From Halapricum desulfuricans (GTDB lineage: Archaea; Halobacteriota; Halobacteria; Halobacteriales; Haloarculaceae), in assembly GCF_017094465.1 (NCBI RefSeq), contig NZ_CP064791.1, forward strand, positions 992,001 through 1,056,000: a DNA stretch of 64,000 bases. Direction: 5' to 3'. Position numbers and translations under genes: made by a program. A model generated the notes under the pieces. The model did not search any database. It was not told where the DNA came from and saw only the letters and a program-made list of their open reading frames with translations. Positions within the stretch are counted from its first letter, which is position 1; every line of letters begins with the position of its first letter. Positions 35,063 through 42,719 of this stretch are shown here, piece by piece.

Positions 35063-35209
35063 ATGCTGAACGAACTCACCAGCACGTGCGAACACTGCGA
35101 TCGGGTACTCGACGACGATCACTGTATGCTGGTCTTCGAGACCGACGAGGGTCAACGCCGGGCCTACGAGTGTGACTGTGGCGCGGTGACGATCACGGTC
35201 CACCGATAA
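35063..35209 (+). CDS. Small zinc-finger-like protein, unknown function
   Basis: A 48-residue protein with four Cys placed as two pairs (CEHC near the N-terminus and CDC near the C-terminus) plus a His, typical of the many small zinc-ribbon proteins of haloarchaea. The core reads CDRVLDDDHCMLVFETDEG, an antiparallel beta pattern. The ATG at 35063 is preferred; the frame extends upstream but without similarity to a zinc ribbon. Haloarchaeal zinc microproteins have been linked to stress and biofilm phenotypes, but no role can be assigned here. Confidence 0.65.
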   Translation: MLNELTSTCEHCDRVLDDDHCMLVFETDEGQRRAYECDCGAVTITVHR

Positions 35210-35312
35210 CGTCGGTGTCGATTGCGGTCTCGTCCTCTATTTTTGCGATTGCCCACGAGGAAACTGTCGCTCGACCGAGCAAGGTTTAGGCCGGGGACCA
35301 CCTACACGGAGT

Positions 35313-36032
35313 ATGTCCGACGGAGCGTGGGTGAGCCTCTTCTCGGGCGGCAAAGACTCCTCGTGGGCCCTCTACCGGGCCCTGGAAGCCGGCCATCCGA
35401 TCGAGCGACTGGTGACGGTCCATCCGGACGGCGATTCGTACATGTATCACGTCCCGGCGACGGAACTGGCCGGACTGGCCGCCGAGAGCATCGGTGTCGA
35501 GTTGGTAACCATCGAACCGGCTGATTTCGAGACCGAGGACGTCGTCGACGCCGGCGACCAGGGCGACGCCGAACTCCGACCCCTGGAGGCGGAACTGAAC
35601 GCACTGGACGAGCGCCTCGATGGTGGCATCACCGGCGTCACCGCAGGTGCCGTCCAGAGCGAGTATCAAACCAGCCGGATCCAGGCGATGTGCGACCGAC
35701 TTGGGGCCGAACTGTTCGCCCCGCTCTGGCAGGAAGACCCGCAAGCGCTGGCCGAATCGATGCTGGATGCGGGGTTCGAGATCCGGATCATCAAGGTCGC
35801 CGCATACGGGCTGGACGAATCGTGGCTCGGCCGTCGGCTTGACAGCGACGCATTGGCCGACCTCCAGGCTCTCAACGAGGAGTACGGTGTACACATCCTC
35901 GGCGAAGGCGGGGAGTTCGAGACGATCGTGACCGACGGCCCGCACATGGATCGGCGGATCGAACTCGAATACGATACCGAGTGGGACGGGACGCGCGGGT
36001 CCGTCCGGATCACGGACGCCTGGCTGGAGTGA
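35313..36032 (+). CDS. dph6: Diphthine-ammonia ligase
   Basis: Performs the last step of diphthamide synthesis, amidating diphthine on elongation factor 2 with ATP and ammonia. It has 239 residues. The N-terminal PP-loop is WVSLFSGGKDSSWALYRA. The family motifs GAVQSEYQTSRIQAMCDRLG and LWQEDPQ-LAESML follow, then FHILGEGGEFET-like HILGEGGEFETIVTDGP near the C-terminus. The final 56 bp, including the stop codon, occur a second time at 36190-36245 beyond a palindromic element, in the same codon phase, so the gene end has been duplicated. Confidence 0.93.
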   Translation: MSDGAWVSLFSGGKDSSWALYRALEAGHPIERLVTVHPDGDSYMYHVPATELAGLAAESIGVELVTIEPADFETEDVVDAGDQGDAELRPLEAELNALDERLDGGITGVTAGAVQSEYQTSRIQAMCDRLGAELFAPLWQEDPQALAESMLDAGFEIRIIKVAAYGLDESWLGRRLDSDALADLQALNEEYGVHILGEGGEFETIVTDGPHMDRRIELEYDTEWDGTRGSVRITDAWLE

Positions 36033-36245
36033 CTCTGTCTCCGAAGACAGTGATGCGAGATGGCTATTGACAGCTAGGCAACTCGACCGAGCACCGCGAG
36101 GTCGAGGCTTTTTGGCCCAGCTTTTTCGAGGAGTGGTTCCCGGAGGGCCGCAGGCCCGAGGAAACCCGACGAGAAAAAGGTGGACGACGCCGAGTGGGAC
36201 GGGACGCGCGGGACTGTCCGGATCACGGACGCCTGGCTGGAGTGA
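35977..36245 (+). repeat. 56-bp direct repeats of the dph6 3' end flanking a palindromic element
   Basis: Copy 1 (35977-36032) is the end of dph6; copy 2 (36190-36245) differs at two positions and again ends in TGA. The 213-bp offset is a multiple of three. Between them lie the palindromic element at 36121-36180 and about 88 bp without other features. Confidence 0.75.
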
Positions 36246-36338
36246 TTCCGATCAACGGATTGATTCAAATAATAACTCTGAAGATAGGTCGCCAGTGGTC
36301 GTCGTCTTAGACTCCTTCAACGACGTTTAGAAACTTAA
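36033..36338. other. Gap between dph6 and tRNA-Val
   Basis: About 306 bases. Contents: unassigned sequence to 36120, a GC-rich palindromic element (36121-36180), the second copy of the dph6 3' end (36190-36245) and an AT-rich stretch before the tRNA 3' end. No gene is supported here. Confidence 0.6.
36121..36180 (+). repeat. GC-rich palindromic element with T-run and A-run flanks (copy C)
   Basis: CTTTTTCGAGGAGTGG (36121-36136) and CCGACGAGAAAAAGG (36166-36180) are rough inverted copies around a hairpin GGGCC/GGCCC (36145-36149 and 36153-36157). It has the same architecture as the elements at 27291 and 27626, suggesting a repeat family associated with gene 3' ends. Confidence 0.5.
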
Positions 36339-36413
36339 TGGGTCGGGGCGGATTTGAACCGCCGACTTCCTCCGTGTGAAGGAGGTATCATAACCGAACT
36401 AGATCACCGACCC
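36339..36413 (-). tRNA. tRNA-Val (anticodon CAC)
   Basis: The minus strand folds as a complete tRNA. The acceptor stem GGGTCGG pairs with CCGACCC, followed by discriminator A. The anticodon arm is CCTCC-TTCACAC-GGAGG with anticodon CAC, and the T arm GGCGG-TTCAAAT-CCGCC is standard. It has 75 nt without an encoded CCA and no intron. An ATTCTTAAGT box about 32 nt upstream (36441-36450) is a likely promoter. Confidence 0.95.
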
Positions 36414-36577
36414 GCGCACTACGTGCTACCGGAGTGGCTGACTTAAGAATTGCTTTTCGTTATACGGCCGGATACCGAGCCCCACTTCCCCAGCTGATCC
36501 CGGTAGTAGCTGCCTGACGTCCGGAGGCTGCATCACAGTCCGAATTGGCTGCGACCATCTCAACAGGACCGGATCGA

Positions 36578-37114
36578 TCAGTACGTGGGATGCTCCTCGC
36601 GGTTCCCCTCACGCTTGTTGATGACACGCGCGAGCGTAAACAGGAGGTCAGACAGCCGGTTGAGATAGACGACTGCGTCCTCGTTGACCTCGGACTGTGA
36701 CCCAGCGAGGTCGACTGTCCGACGTTCCGCGCGTCGACAGACCGCTCGTGCGTGATGCAGCTTCGAACCGGGATCGGATCCGCTTGGCAGCACGAACTGC
36801 TCCAGTGGCTCCAGTTCCGCGTCGAACTCGTCGATCCACGCCTCGACCTGGTCGACGTGCGCCCCGGTGACGACGGGGTCGTCGTCGGACGGTTCCGGCG
36901 TCGCGAGGTCGGCCTGCAGCACGTGCAGCTGGTTCTGGATTTCGCGCAAACAGTTCTCGAGATCGTCGTAGTGGACCGGCCTGACCACACCGACCAGAGC
37001 ATTCACCTCGTCGACAGTACCGTAGGCTTCGATCCGAGGGCTTGCCTTCGACACCTGGGACATGTCGCGCAGGTCCGTGAGTCCGTCGTCGCCGCGTCCG
37101 GTGTATATCTTCAT
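36578..37114 (-). CDS. Cob(I)alamin adenosyltransferase (PduO type)
   Basis: Transfers adenosyl from ATP to cob(I)alamin to make the B12 coenzyme. It has 178 residues, all helical. MKIYTGRGDDGLTDL is the ATP-binding N-terminus, EAYGTVDEVNALVG follows, and the signature SKLHHARAVCRRAER and LNRLSDLLFTLAR near the C-terminus are intact. The ATG at 37114 gives the canonical start. Coenzyme B12 is used in haloarchaea by class II ribonucleotide reductase and methylmalonyl-CoA mutase; no cobalamin gene is adjacent. Confidence 0.93.
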   Translation of the reverse strand: MKIYTGRGDDGLTDLRDMSQVSKASPRIEAYGTVDEVNALVGVVRPVHYDDLENCLREIQNQLHVLQADLATPEPSDDDPVVTGAHVDQVEAWIDEFDAELEPLEQFVLPSGSDPGSKLHHARAVCRRAERRTVDLAGSQSEVNEDAVVYLNRLSDLLFTLARVINKREGNREEHPTY

Positions 37115-37289
37115 GCACAGCCGTTCGAGCGGGACGGGTATAAAAGGCCAGCCTGTCGGCTGACGCTGGATGTCTCCGCCAGTTGCACTCCCGGGTTCGC
37201 TGTCGGTTGGCGCCAATCGGCAAGAACGCTCTTTTTCGCTGATCGAGCGAGCGTTTAAGCCGCTCAAGATAATATTTGGAAATGCATAT

Positions 37290-37451
37290 ATGGCACAGAA
37301 CCGATCATGTCCGTCGTGTGGCGAAAACGAGTCGTTCACACAGGTCGCGACGACGACCCTCAACCTGGGCGAGAAGACGAAGTGGCGGTGTGACGCCTGT
37401 GGCTATCGGTCCATCCGGATCGGATCTGCCATCGACACGGCTGAGGCGTGA
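37290..37451 (+). CDS. Small zinc beta-ribbon protein (DUF7838-like)
   Basis: A 53-residue protein with two CxxC knuckles, CPSCGENESFTQ and CDACGYRSIRIG, separated by a TTTLNLGEKTKWR hairpin: a complete zinc beta-ribbon. It matches what I recall of DUF7838 proteins of haloarchaea. Function is unknown. The ATG at 37290 is preferred since the upstream part of the frame lies across the promoter of the divergent adenosyltransferase gene. Confidence 0.7.
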   Translation: MAQNRSCPSCGENESFTQVATTTLNLGEKTKWRCDACGYRSIRIGSAIDTAEA

Positions 37452-37498
37452 CCGGCGATAGTCAAAGTACAAGTTCGTGACTCCCGTAGCTGTCAGTA

Positions 37499-37885
37499 AT
37501 GGCCGGAACGATCACTGTCTTACTTGTCGACGAGGATTCGGATGTCCTCGAACTGACTAAGACCTTCCTTGAGCGCGAAGACGATGCGATCGAAGTTACG
37601 ACTGAAACGAGCGCACCCGATGCACTCGATCGACTCGAATCCGATTCGTTCGACTGTGTCGTCAGCGACTACTCGATGCCATCGATGTCCGGCATCGAGT
37701 TTCTCCGAACGGTCCGTGAACGCGAGCCGGGGCTTCCCTTTTTCTTTTTCACTGGCAAGAACCGGGCGGAGATCCAAACCGAGGCCGGCGACGTCGAAGT
37801 CACTGGCTACGTCCAGAAGGGAACGGGGACGGATCGATACGCCGATCTCGCCGAAGGGATCCGCGTCGCAGTCGGGCCCGCATAG
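37499..37885 (+). CDS. Stand-alone response regulator receiver protein
   Basis: A 128-residue CheY-like receiver without an output domain. The acidic pocket is in LLVDEDSDVLEL, the phospho-acceptor Asp is in CVVSDYSMPSMSG near residue 57, and the Thr (FFFFTGKNR) and Lys (GYVQKGTGTD) of the active site are present. Single-domain receivers in haloarchaea relay phosphate or act by protein contact. The kinase partner is unknown; one orphan kinase is at 3.9-6.0 kb. The gene lies upstream of the hyp operon but has a separate promoter region after it. Confidence 0.9.
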   Translation: MAGTITVLLVDEDSDVLELTKTFLEREDDAIEVTTETSAPDALDRLESDSFDCVVSDYSMPSMSGIEFLRTVREREPGLPFFFFTGKNRAEIQTEAGDVEVTGYVQKGTGTDRYADLAEGIRVAVGPA

Positions 37886-37968
37886 AACCGCTGTTGTTTC
37901 GACACACCCACTGGCGCGTCCAACAGAGACGACCGTGATGATTTCCAGGCCGTGATAATCGGGGCGAG

Positions 37969-37976
37969 TATAAAAG
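37969..37976 (+). promoter_or_regulatory. TATA box of the hyp operon
   Basis: TATAAAAG, a near-consensus box. It predicts transcription start near 37998 and so a 5' leader of about 70 nt before hypC, unusual in an organism where most transcripts appear leaderless. Confidence 0.6.
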
Positions 37977-38009
37977 ACCGGTCGGGACCTAGCTGCCTGT
38001 AGGGACTCT

Positions 38010-38045
38010 CACGATCCGCGATAGCGGGAGGACATCGCGATCGTG
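38010..38045 (+). promoter_or_regulatory. Leader hairpin of the hyp operon with purine-rich loop
   Basis: CACGATCCGCGAT (38010-38022) pairs with ATCGCGATCGTG (38034-38045), leaving one bulged C. The 11-nt loop AGCGGGAGGAC presents GGGAGGA. The hairpin lies in the predicted untranslated leader, 24 nt before the hypC ATG, and may control translation or RNA stability. Confidence 0.5.
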
Positions 38046-38069
38046 GGCCAGCCAACAGAGGCGATATCA

Positions 38070-38354
38070 ATGTGTCTAGGTATACCGGGTCAGATCACGG
38101 AGATCGACGGCGCAGAAGCCACCGCGGAGTTCTGGGACGTCGAGAAGACAGTGCGGATAGACATCGTCGACGAGGACGTCGAGGTGGGGGATTACATCCT
38201 CAACCACGCGGGATTCGCGATCCGGAAGATCCCCGAAGACGAGGTGGAGGAGACCATGGAAATCTACGAGTCGTTCCTCGAGGGCGACGAGGACGAAGCG
38301 CTGGAGGAGATCGGCGGCGAGCCGGACGAGCAGTTGGGAATCGGTGGTGATTAG
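38070..38354 (+). CDS. hypC: Hydrogenase maturation chaperone HypC
   Basis: Small OB-fold chaperone of 94 residues that, with HypD, carries the Fe(CN)2CO unit to the large subunit of NiFe hydrogenase. The essential N-terminal Cys is at position 2 (MCLGIPGQITEIDG); the starting frame upstream is ignored because this Cys must follow the initiator Met. The acidic C-terminal helix after KIPEDEVEETM is longer than in E. coli HypC, as usual for halophiles. Its TAG stop is followed immediately by the hypD ATG. It is the first gene of hypCDEAB. Confidence 0.95.
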   Translation: MCLGIPGQITEIDGAEATAEFWDVEKTVRIDIVDEDVEVGDYILNHAGFAIRKIPEDEVEETMEIYESFLEGDEDEALEEIGGEPDEQLGIGGD

Positions 38355-39467
38355 ATGGCCGTCGATACGGGCGACCAGGACCTGCAGTTCCGGGATCCCG
38401 AGAAGGCCGAGCAGTTGACCGACAAACTGGAGTCGCTGATGGACGACATCGGCGAACCGGTGACGATCATGCACGTCTGCGGGAGCCACGAGCAGGCCAT
38501 CGCCAAGTACGGCCTGCGAAGCCTCCTACCGGACGGGCTCACCATCCGGATGGGACCGGGCTGTCCGGTCTGCGTGACCGACATGCCCGAGGTCGACGAG
38601 GCCGTCACGCTCGCCGAGGACGGCAAGATCGTCGCGACCTACGGGGATATGCTCCGTGTGCCCGGCACCGAGCAGAGCCTCGACGACGCCAAGGCAGACG
38701 GGGCGGACGTTCGCGTCGTCTACTCGGCCAGCGAGGCCGCCGAGATCGCCGAAGAGGAGGACAGAGAGGTCGTCTTCTTCGCGACGGGCTTCGAGACGAC
38801 CGCGGCCCCGACCGCGGCGGTACTGGTCGACGACCCGCCCGAGAACTTCTCGGTGCTGTCGGCCCACAAGTACGTCCCGCCGGCGATGGAGATCGTCGCG
38901 GAACTGCCGGACACGGACGTCGACGGGTTCCTGGCGGCGGGCCACGCCGCGACGATCACCGGCTACGGGCTGTTCGAGGAGTTCGTCGAGGAGTACGAGA
39001 CGCCGGCCGTCGTCGGCGGGTTCGAGCCGATCGACATCCTGTTCGGGCTGGCGCGTCTGCTGGAGTTCATCCGCGACGACGAGCCGGGACTGGCGAACGC
39101 CTACCAGCGGTGTGTCACCGAGGAGGGCAACGTCCCGGCGAAGGAGTTGATGTGGGACGTCTTCGAGACGACCACCGGCGAGTGGCGCGGGATCGCCGAG
39201 GTCCCCGACGCGGATCTGATCCTCAGCGAGGAGTACAGCGAATACGACGCCCGCGAGCGCTTCGAGATCGAGCCGGACGTCGGTGGGGCGGATCCGCTGA
39301 CCGAGGACTGCATCTGCGGGGACATCATGGCTGGCACAGCCGATCCCGACGAGTGTCCCCTGTTCGGCGAGGAGTGCACACCCCAGAACCCGGTCGGGGC
39401 GTGTATGGTCTCAAGCGAGGGGCCCTGCAAGATCTGGCTCGAATACGGCGGCCAACCGGACATCTAA
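38355..39467 (+). CDS. hypD: Hydrogenase maturation scaffold HypD
   Basis: Iron-sulfur scaffold on which Fe(CN)2CO is assembled together with HypC. It has 370 residues. The key motifs are HVCGSHEQAIAKYG with the conserved Cys and His, RMGPGCPVCVTDMPEVD, and FATGFETTAAPTA. The C-terminal [4Fe-4S] ligands lie among CICGDIMAG, CPLFGEECTPQNPVGACMVS and GPCKIW. All cysteines expected for function are present. It starts directly after hypC and 3 nt before hypE. Confidence 0.97.
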   Translation: MAVDTGDQDLQFRDPEKAEQLTDKLESLMDDIGEPVTIMHVCGSHEQAIAKYGLRSLLPDGLTIRMGPGCPVCVTDMPEVDEAVTLAEDGKIVATYGDMLRVPGTEQSLDDAKADGADVRVVYSASEAAEIAEEEDREVVFFATGFETTAAPTAAVLVDDPPENFSVLSAHKYVPPAMEIVAELPDTDVDGFLAAGHAATITGYGLFEEFVEEYETPAVVGGFEPIDILFGLARLLEFIRDDEPGLANAYQRCVTEEGNVPAKELMWDVFETTTGEWRGIAEVPDADLILSEEYSEYDARERFEIEPDVGGADPLTEDCICGDIMAGTADPDECPLFGEECTPQNPVGACMVSSEGPCKIWLEYGGQPDI

Positions 39468-39470
39468 ATC

Positions 39471-40505
39471 ATGAGCGACACAGACGAGGAAGTCATCACC
39501 GAAGCCCACGGCGCTGGTGGTGGGCAGATGCGCGAACTGATCGAGGAACTGGCTGTCTCACGGTTCGAGGACGGGGCCGCTGACGTCCCGCTGGCAGCGC
39601 TGGACGACGGGTCGGTCCAGCGGCTGGCGAACGGCGGCGGCTCGCTGGTCGTGACGACCGACAGCCACGTCGTCAAGCCGCAGTTCTTCCGCGGGGGCGA
39701 CATCGGTCGGCTGGCCGTCTCCGGGACAGTCAACGATCTGGCGATGATGGGTGCGACGGAACCGATCGCGCTGACCTGCTCGCTGATCGTCGAGGCCGGG
39801 ACGCCGGTCGAGACCGTCGAGCGAGTCATGGAGTCGATGGGCGAGACCAGCGAGGAGGCAGGCGCGCCGATCACGACTGGCGACACGAAGGTGATGGGCA
39901 GCGGCGACATCGACACGATCGCGATCAACACGACCGGCGTCGGAGTCGTCCCGCAGGGCAGTCACGTGCCGGACGCCGGCCTCTCGACGGGCGACAAACT
40001 GATCGTGACCGGCACGATCGGCGACCACGGCATCTCGCTGCTCTCCGAGCGCGAGGGCTTCGACTTCGAAGGCGATCTGGAGAGCGACGTCGCGCCCGTC
40101 AACGACCTCGTGGCGACCGCCATGGATGCAGGCGAGGTGACGGCGATGAAAGATCCCACGCGCGGAGGGCTGGCAACCTCGCTCAACGAGATGGCCAGCA
40201 AGGCCGAGGTCGGTATCGAGATCGACGAGACGGCGATCCCGATCTCGGGCGCGGTCGCCTCAGCGGGCGAGGTGCTGGGGATCGAGCCGCTGAACGTCGC
40301 CAACGAGGGGAAAGTCGTCATGGGTGTCGAGAGCGACGACGCCGACGCGGTGCTGGCGGCCATCCAGGCTCACCCGCAGGGCGAAGACGCCGCCATCGTC
40401 GGCGAAGTCGTCGCGGATCACGCCGGCCGAGTTATCCTCGACACCGGCTTCGGGAACCGGTATCTGAGCGAACCCGAGGGCGAACAACTCCCGCGGATCT
40501 GTTGA
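39471..40505 (+). CDS. hypE: Hydrogenase maturation dehydratase HypE
   Basis: PurM-like ATPase that dehydrates the carbamoyl group loaded on its C-terminal Cys by HypF, giving thiocyanate, the source of the cyanide ligands. It has 344 residues. The N-terminal EAHGAGGGQMRELIEELA, the central MKDPTRGGLATSLNEMA and the ligand site GDTKVMGSG are visible. The protein ends in PRIC, the universally required terminal Cys. It is homologous in fold to PurM at 14.5 kb. A single base separates its stop from the hypA start. Confidence 0.97.
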   Translation: MSDTDEEVITEAHGAGGGQMRELIEELAVSRFEDGAADVPLAALDDGSVQRLANGGGSLVVTTDSHVVKPQFFRGGDIGRLAVSGTVNDLAMMGATEPIALTCSLIVEAGTPVETVERVMESMGETSEEAGAPITTGDTKVMGSGDIDTIAINTTGVGVVPQGSHVPDAGLSTGDKLIVTGTIGDHGISLLSEREGFDFEGDLESDVAPVNDLVATAMDAGEVTAMKDPTRGGLATSLNEMASKAEVGIEIDETAIPISGAVASAGEVLGIEPLNVANEGKVVMGVESDDADAVLAAIQAHPQGEDAAIVGEVVADHAGRVILDTGFGNRYLSEPEGEQLPRIC

Positions 40506-40506
40506 C

Positions 40507-40908
40507 ATGCACGAGTTCTCCATCGCCTCGCAAATACTCGATACCGCCCGCGAACACGCGGCGGAAAACGACGCCGTTCGCGTGACCCACCTCGAGATCG
40601 AAGTCGGGGAGGCCAGCCACGTCAATCCGGATCAACTGGAGACGTGTATGGACGCGGCCAAGACCGACACGATCGCTGCGGACGCGACGGTCGTTGTCGA
40701 GACGGCCACACCGCACGCCGAGTGTGCGTGCGGGTGGAGCGGCGAGCCCGACGTCGCGGAGAACGCGCTGGTGTACGCGCCGGATCTGACCTGTCCCGAG
40801 TGTGGCGAGCGGATCGAACTCGCCGGCGGCGACAGCTGCCGGCTGATGAGTCTGACCGTCTCCGACGAGGAACCGACTGCGGACAGTACACCCACTGAGA
40901 CAGCATGA
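40507..40908 (+). CDS. hypA: Hydrogenase nickel metallochaperone HypA
   Basis: Inserts nickel into NiFe hydrogenase together with HypB. It has 133 residues. The nickel site is the N-terminal MHEFSIA with His2. The zinc ribbon has CACGWSG and CPECGERIELAGGDSC. An acidic tail follows. The stop overlaps the hypB start by ATGA (40905-40908), so the two nickel proteins are translationally coupled. Confidence 0.96.
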   Translation: MHEFSIASQILDTAREHAAENDAVRVTHLEIEVGEASHVNPDQLETCMDAAKTDTIAADATVVVETATPHAECACGWSGEPDVAENALVYAPDLTCPECGERIELAGGDSCRLMSLTVSDEEPTADSTPTETA

Positions 40909-41792
40909 CGTACTATATCCACGGCAATCCACTACAGGACGGAATCGAGCGTGTCGTCGACAGACTGGTCGGGTCCGGTCCGAGCGTGCCGATCGGGCCG
41001 CTGCGGGCCCATCGGTTCGGACACGACGACCACGACCACGACGGCGACGACGCCGAGGCGGACATCCTCGCACAGTTCGCCGAGCAGGCTGAGGACCTCC
41101 ACGAGCGGGTCGTCCACGAGCACGGACTGTTCGTCGCGGAATTCCTCGGTGCGACTGGTGCGGGCAAGACTCGCCTGATCGAGCGTCTGATCGAACGGGC
41201 ACCCGAAGACGAGACGATCGGCGTCATCGTCGGCGACGTGGCCGGCGAGGACGATGCGACTCGCTTCCGCGAGCGCGGGGCACAGGTCGCAAACGTCAAC
41301 ACTGGTAAGGAGTGCCATCTCGATCCGGAGTTCGTCGAACGCGGGCTCTCGGAACTGAACCTCGAGGCGCTCGATACGCTGTACATCGAGAACGTCGGCA
41401 ATATGGTCTGTCCGGCGGACTTCCCGCTGGGCGCGCAGGCCCGCGTGCTGGTTGTCTCGACGACGGAAGGGGACGACGTCGTGCGCAAGCATCCACTGCT
41501 CTTCCAGGCCTGTGACGCGACAGTGATCAACAAGACCGACATCGCCGATGCGGTCGGCTCGGACCTGGATCTGATGGAATCGGATGTCGGCGATATCGCC
41601 CCCGAGATGCCGGTGTTCCGGACCGACGCCGAACACGGCGACGGCGTCAGTGACCTGCTCGCATTCCTAGACGAGCGTGGGCACGCACACGCTCACGATC
41701 ACGACACCTACGTCTCGAAGACGGGCAGTCAGGAACACGCCAGTGACGGCGGTCACGCTCACGAGCACGGAGAGCACACCACTCACGATTGA
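40905..41792 (+). CDS. hypB: Hydrogenase nickel-incorporation GTPase HypB
   Basis: GTPase that delivers nickel with HypA. It has 295 residues. An N-terminal His/Asp-rich stretch (GHDDHDHDGDD) and a C-terminal His-rich tail (HAHAHDHD and GGHAHEHGEHTTHD) should bind and store nickel; most HypB proteins have such a region only at the N-terminus. The G domain has the P-loop GATGAGKTRLIERL, the metal/switch region NTGKECHLDP, ENVGNMVCPADFPLG and NKTD. It overlaps hypA. A long gap then precedes the convergent regulator gene. Confidence 0.96.
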   Translation: MTYYIHGNPLQDGIERVVDRLVGSGPSVPIGPLRAHRFGHDDHDHDGDDAEADILAQFAEQAEDLHERVVHEHGLFVAEFLGATGAGKTRLIERLIERAPEDETIGVIVGDVAGEDDATRFRERGAQVANVNTGKECHLDPEFVERGLSELNLEALDTLYIENVGNMVCPADFPLGAQARVLVVSTTEGDDVVRKHPLLFQACDATVINKTDIADAVGSDLDLMESDVGDIAPEMPVFRTDAEHGDGVSDLLAFLDERGHAHAHDHDTYVSKTGSQEHASDGGHAHEHGEHTTHD

Positions 41793-41896
41793 AGGCCGTC
41801 ATCTCCCGGGCTACGAGACTCAGCGCAGACGTACGATAACTCATATCATCGGCATATCGATGATTGCCTCGATTCGCGGAATATCCAGCCGGCTGC

Positions 41897-42631
41897 TCAA
41901 TCCGCCAGTTGCTCGGTCCGGCGGGATCTGTCGACGTCAAGCGGGTTCGTCGTGGACGTTGCGGTAACGAGTCGCAGGAACTGTCCGGTGTTCGTGAGGA
42001 TCTTGTTCTCCGCTTTCCGGAGGTGTTCCTCGTAAGTCGATCGGGCGACGGACGTCCGCTTGGCCAACTCGCGCAGGGACGTCTTCCGGGGTTGCTCGTA
42101 GTACCCGCTTTCCAGTGCGAGCCGAAGCGCTGCCATCTGTCGCTCGGTTACGTCCTCGAACAGCTGATCGACCGGGGCCAGCATACTGTGGGGGATCTGC
42201 TGTGTCGTCATCGCGGTCTTCGAGAGGACTTCGACGTCCCGATCGGCTTCCAGATCCTGCAGGAGCGCCTGGAGATCGCGCTCGTCGAACCCGATCGCCG
42301 TGTAGTGTTCCCAACCCTGGCGATGGACCGTCGGCGGCTGGTACAGACAGTTGTACTCCTCGAAGCGCTCGACGATGGAGTCTTCCAGCGAACAGAGACA
42401 GGCCTGGGTGACGACGTGCAGGCCGGACTCGTCGACCGATTCGTGGAGCACCGTCCCAAGGCTGTCGATCCGATCGAGCAACTCCTCGGCCGGCGCGTGC
42501 GGCGACGTGAGTTCGATCACCTGGCAGTCGTTCAGGTACCACTCACGGATCGTAAGGTCAGGGAATTCCTCCGAGAGTTCTCGATACGGACATTCGTGTC
42601 TGACCCGGAACGACGCCTCGTACAGGCTCAT
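41897..42631 (-). CDS. HTH_10-type (bacterio-opsin activator-like) transcriptional regulator
   Basis: A 244-residue regulator of the large haloarchaeal Bat/DmsR-like family. The N-terminal 170 residues form a sensor-like domain with several Cys (for example RHECPYREL and QACLCSLEDS) that could sense redox or metals. The C-terminal HTH_10 is TERQMAALRLALESGYYEQP, followed by TSLRELAKRTSVARSTYEEHL. It is divergent from the rhodanese/metallo-beta-lactamase gene (88-bp gap) and is the obvious candidate for its control. A perfect palindrome ATATAGCTATAT covers its own start codon, which fits autoregulation. The start is the ATG at 42631. Confidence 0.88.
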   Translation of the reverse strand: MSLYEASFRVRHECPYRELSEEFPDLTIREWYLNDCQVIELTSPHAPAEELLDRIDSLGTVLHESVDESGLHVVTQACLCSLEDSIVERFEEYNCLYQPPTVHRQGWEHYTAIGFDERDLQALLQDLEADRDVEVLSKTAMTTQQIPHSMLAPVDQLFEDVTERQMAALRLALESGYYEQPRKTSLRELAKRTSVARSTYEEHLRKAENKILTNTGQFLRLVTATSTTNPLDVDRSRRTEQLAD

Positions 42632-42641
42632 ATAGCTATAT
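42630..42641. promoter_or_regulatory. Palindrome at the regulator start, candidate operator
   Basis: ATATAGCTATAT, a perfect 12-bp palindrome, overlaps the ATG of the HTH_10 regulator, near the expected leaderless transcription start. A second inverted repeat, TGCCGG/CCGGCA at 42663-42668 and 42675-42680, lies nearer the divergent gene. Confidence 0.45.
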
Positions 42642-42719
42642 TCGAGTGGGCAGAATTAATGGTGCCGGTCATAGCCGGCAGCATACATATCCATATTCTG
42701 CTCATACGGGTACACACCG

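Noticed and set aside
36339-36413. tRNA-Val as an integration site for a provirus or genomic island
   Set aside because: The repeat nearby copies the dph6 end, not the tRNA. No integrase gene and no duplicated tRNA fragment were seen in the window.
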